Assembly (NCBI RefSeq): GCF_028372415.1
Contig: NC_092872.1
Coordinates: forward strand, 92,734,575 to 92,798,574
Source of the DNA: Notamacropus eugenii
Taxonomy: Eukaryota > Chordata > Mammalia > Diprotodontia > Macropodidae
Direction: 5' to 3'
DNA length: 64,000 nt
The notes under the pieces: model-generated
Databases searched by the model: none
What the model was told of the DNA's origin: nothing
The model's input: only the letters and a program-made list of their open reading frames with translations
Translations under genes and position numbers: made by a program
Shown here: in pieces, positions 60,596-64,000 of the stretch
How positions within the stretch are numbered: the stretch's first letter is position 1
Layout of the letters: each line of letters begins with the position of its first letter

Positions 60596-61875
60596 GACTG
60601 AACAGAGCAGAAAAGAAGACATTATGGGCATGGAATGCCAGAATAAGGAGTTTGTGCTTTTTTTCAGTTGACTATGAGGAGATCCTAAAAGTTTTTGAGG
60701 AGAGTGTTACAATTGGATCTTTCCATGAAGGGAAATGCTTTGTTCTTCTATTATTAAGAGTAATACACTGTCAATGGTGTGAATGATAAGAGAGACAAAG
60801 AGGGAACTCTTGTGGAGGATGGATGAACTCAACACCAGTACTTTCGTTTCTGGTTAGATATTGGTGAGAAATGAGGCATTCACAGGTGGTTAAACATTTA
60901 ACACCAGGAGGCTTAATGATATAAATAAAAATACAGTCCCTCTTAGCTTCTGTAGTCTACACCATCCCACCTCTCTACTCCCCAGCACATTTTTCCATAT
61001 GGAAACAGAGTGCAGGGTAATCTTGTATGGCCTTCAGAAATCCGCCAAGTAGATGAAATCCTTTTATATTTTATTAGGAGGTTATGAAAGTTGTTTAGTT
61101 AATATGTGAAGAAGGCTGAGAATAGAATGATGGAGGTAGAAGTTGAAAGAAAGAAATATGAGACATATCAGAGCAGCTGAATCAATGGCCTGAACACTTG
61201 TTTGGACGTAGAGATGAGGGAGAGGAAAGAACCAAAGATGACTCCAAGATTTTAAATCTTGGTAATTGGGAAAATGGTGGTACCATCAAGAGGGACAAGG
61301 AAATTAGGAGGAGGAGAAGGTTGGGAGTGGGTATGATTAGTAGAGGAAGCCATGGTATAGGTGATAAGTGTTGGCTTTGGCCTTGAGAAGACCTGGGCTT
61401 AAGTCCTGCTGCTCTGACTCTAGCTGTGTGACCCTCAGTCACTTAATCACTCTCTCAGACAACTTCCTAGGATTTACTTACTGAACTATAGACAAGAGTT
61501 CCCACAGGGAGTCATGTAGTCCACCAATCAACAAATATTTATTAAGTGCCCCTATATAAGTTGCAATTGCTCTTTTGTAAGTAATTGACCTACTTGTATT
61601 CTGTCTCTTTGTATATACCCATATTGACTAAACTGCAAATCTTTTGTGTGTTCACCCTGACAAATTCAGTTTGGGATATTTTAACTTTAAAGTGCCAGTG
61701 GGTCATACTCATGGTGATATCAGGCAAGTAGTTTGAAATATGAGATGTAACAAATATGATAAATGATGTCATGGGAGTGGATGAGAGAGTTGTGTAAAAG
61801 AGGTGAACAGATGACCAAGGATAGCAGTTTGGGGAATAGTCACATTTAGTAGGCAAGAAGTAAAAGATGACTTAG
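60595..61875 (-). mobile_element. L2 LINE, antisense, split by a tRNA-like SINE
   Basis: 60595-61335 and 61670-61870 are antisense L2 (CATGGAATGCCAGAATAAGG; CAAAGATGACTCCAAGATTT). 61345-61600 is a plus-strand SINE (AGCCATGGTATAGGTGATAA; CTGTGTGACCCTCAGTCACT), followed by an antisense L2 3' end. Confidence 0.7.
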
Positions 61876-62074
61876 TGACTTCAAGATTTAAAAAAAATTG
61901 AAATTATTCTGTATTTGACAAATAGCAGTTCATGTAAATATTTCTCTCTTCAAGAGAGAACAGAAAAAAAGGATTACAAGTGAAAATCACATATATCTGT
62001 TACAATTTGCTTTTTAAAAGACATATTATAAATTCAGTATGTTAGTTTTAAAACTCTTAAGCTCAACTATATAT

Positions 62075-62395
62075 CCTTCCAAACCTTGATGTTTTTTCCT
62101 TTTTGTTTTTAAATACTTTAATGACCCTCTTTTCTTTTATTTTGTTATCCAGTTCCTCTCTTCCCCAAGTCTTCCCCTGCCCCAAATTTAAAACAATAAC
62201 AGTAAAATCCCGCAAAACTTCCTTGTGACAAAGAAGCATAGTCAAGGAAAACAAATAGACATTTTGGCCATATTTGACAACATATATCTCATTCTGCATC
62301 TCTCATTCATCACCTCTCTGCCAGGCGATGGGTAGCATGATTCATTCCTGATCCTTGAGAGTTTTAGTTGGTCACTACATTGATTAGAGTGAAGC
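62075..62395 (-). mobile_element. L1 3' UTR, antisense
   Basis: TTCATCACCTCTCTGCCAGG and ATGGGTAGCATGATTCATTC are antisense L1 3' phrases. Confidence 0.8.
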
Positions 62396-63378
62396 TGAGC
62401 TGATGAAGGATATTACCATGGCAGAAGAACTAAGAGAGAGCAGTATGTTGGGGAATCTCAGATTGCACCTGCGTCTTGCCCTTTACTGGCCTGAGTTAGT
62501 GAATTTGATTTTGGATCTGAATTTCCCACTAGCCATTACTGTTATCTACCCTCTCTAATCTAGGTCATTTTAAGATTATTTTCTTCTTCCTCTTCTATAA
62601 TGTTATGGAGTAAAGATTATTTTTCATAAAAAATGATCTCATGAAAGGGAGAGCTGTCACATTCCCAATGTAAGAGAGAATGGTGTTTAAGATACAGACA
62701 TTATTCATCTTTCCCTCCCCAGGGGTCTGTGGTGTACAACACTGACATTTACAATAGATATTATAGTTAGAAGCAAAGAACCTGAAGTGAGAGAAAGGAA
62801 AAAGTGGGATGATAGGTTGCGTATCATTTCAGCTGGAGAAAGAAGGCAGTGCAATGACTTATCCCTGGGATCATATCTTTTAGACAAATATGCCAAAAGA
62901 CCAAAGGAAGATTTTAAATTTTCCTGAAAAGAAACTACCTCCTTAAAAAGAAAAAAAAAAAAGAGAACTTCGTGCAAAAAAGAAATCACATCCTTTATCT
63001 TATAGAAGTCTCATTCTTTTCATTTTCCCCTTTTATTGTTTCTGTCATTCCAAGTCTTGAATTTAGAAAAAAAAACTTCAGCATTTTAATGTTTAATGTT
63101 AAAAAAAACCCCTGCTGGTGAATTAGTCATTTTGATCAGCAATACTGAGAATACATTGCAGTAAAGGTGGGGAGTGAATTACTCACGTCATAAAGACTTG
63201 AACAACTTGTCCTAACCCGCAATGAACTGCTTACCTTTTAAGAAAATGATTTATTTAATTACCTTTATATTAGAAAAAAAACCATATGTACATCAGTGAC
63301 AACTTATCAATAATGTATACTATAACCTTTTTTGATCTACATGATTTTACATTAATGTATTAGAATGCAAATTCAGCT
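62396..63378. other. Intergenic, no recognised feature
   Basis: No repeat or gene identified; frames under 95 codons with no similarity. Confidence 0.4.
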
Positions 63379-63612
63379 AGGTGGTTCAGTGGATAGAATA
63401 CAAGACCTGGAATCAGGAAGATTCATCTTCCAGAGTTCAAATCCAGCCTCAGATACTTACTAGCTCTATGATTTTGGGCAAGTCACTTAGCCCTGATTGC
63501 CTCAGTTTTTTCATCTGTCAAATGAGATGGTGAAGGAAATGACAAACCACTCTAGTATGTCTGCCAAGAAAATGGAGTCATAAAGACTTGGACATGACTG
63601 AAAATAACTGAG
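63379..63612 (+). repeat. CORE-SINE of the 44392 type
   Basis: AGCTAGGTGGTTCAGTGGAT, TTGGGCAAGTCACTTAGCCC, CAAACCACTCTAGTATGTCT. Confidence 0.9.
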
Positions 63613-63621
63613 CAATAGCAT

Positions 63622-64000
63622 TTGAATATAGGTTTCTTGAGGGTAGGTATTGTGGTTTTTTCTTTGTATCTCCAGCACTGGCAAAGTGTTTGGCACATAG
63701 TGTTTAATGAATGCTTGTTGATTGATTGATATAAATATATTAAGCATATATCCTAATAGGCAGTATGTGTGTGTTCATCCTTCCTTTGACAAAGAAGACC
63801 ATGCCATCAAAGAAATAATGACATGACTTGCACTTGACTTTGTTTTGAGTGAGGGAGGGTGGTACAGGTCACCAGCCTCACTTCTCCTCCAGAGCCATCT
63901 GAATCCAGGCACCAAATATTCATCAGGATGACTGGAGATGACCCAGGATGAGGCAACTGGGGTTAAGTGACTTGCTCAAGGTCACACACCTAGTGAGGGT
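63622..64000 (+). repeat. L2 3' end, then dispersed SINE-like repeat copy 5
   Basis: 63622-63735 is an L2 3' end (GTGTTTGGCACATAGTGTTT, (TTGA)n tail). From about 63765 to the window edge is the fifth copy of the repeat seen at 51335 and 56460; it ends in a tRNA-like stretch (GTTAAGTGACTTGCTCAAGG). Confidence 0.75.

Overview
The window looks like AT-rich nuclear DNA of a marsupial. The reasons are an intron-split vertebrate gene, very many old L2 LINEs (CR1/L2 clade) and MIR/CORE-type SINEs, marsupial-style tRNA-derived SINEs, L1 3' ends with marsupial-like sequence, hAT miniature transposons and one solo LTR. The species cannot be named from this stretch alone. No bacterial-style operon, CRISPR array or phage is present. 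Most open reading frames on either strand are chance frames or fragments of decayed transposons.

The only protein-coding gene I can support is ERCC4 (XPF), on the minus strand. All 11 coding exons are present: exon 1 at 48274-48447, then 46206-46386, 43925-44120, 42964-43171, 32722-32902, 31543-31671, 26949-27059, 24428-25007, 21829-21921, 14335-14447 and 13126-13859 (stop TGA at 13126-13128). Together they give 2700 nt and 899 residues, in frame across every junction. Compared with my memory of human ERCC4, the lengths of exons 2-7 and 9-11 are identical, exon 8 is six codons shorter, and the N terminus lacks the 11 residues that precede the second human methionine. Nine introns are GT-AG. 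Intron 8 uses a GC donor. The product is the catalytic subunit of the ERCC1-XPF structure-specific endonuclease; the nuclease motif and the tandem helix-hairpin-helix are intact.

Layout. 1-9780: intergenic repeats downstream of the gene, including a retroposed unit with a perfect 16-bp target duplication (8250-8911). About 9780-13125: probable long 3' UTR. 13126-48447: gene body, whose introns hold nested transposons, the most elaborate in intron 4 (35.5-40.9 kb: an L1 split by a hAT transposon and by an L1 5'-end/HAL1-like element). 48130-49020: CpG island with exon 1 and a TATA-less promoter region carrying clustered ETS cores. 49030-49315: long TTCC/TTTC tract directly upstream of the island. 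49.3-64.0 kb: intergenic repeats, including a solo LTR (about 60119-60538) inside an L1 3' end.

I found no evidence for an undescribed multi-gene system. The more interesting signals are the GC-AG intron, the shifted translation start, several cleanly dated nested insertions, G-quadruplex-prone DNA at the start of intron 1, and a CpG-dense patch near the presumed 3' end of the gene.
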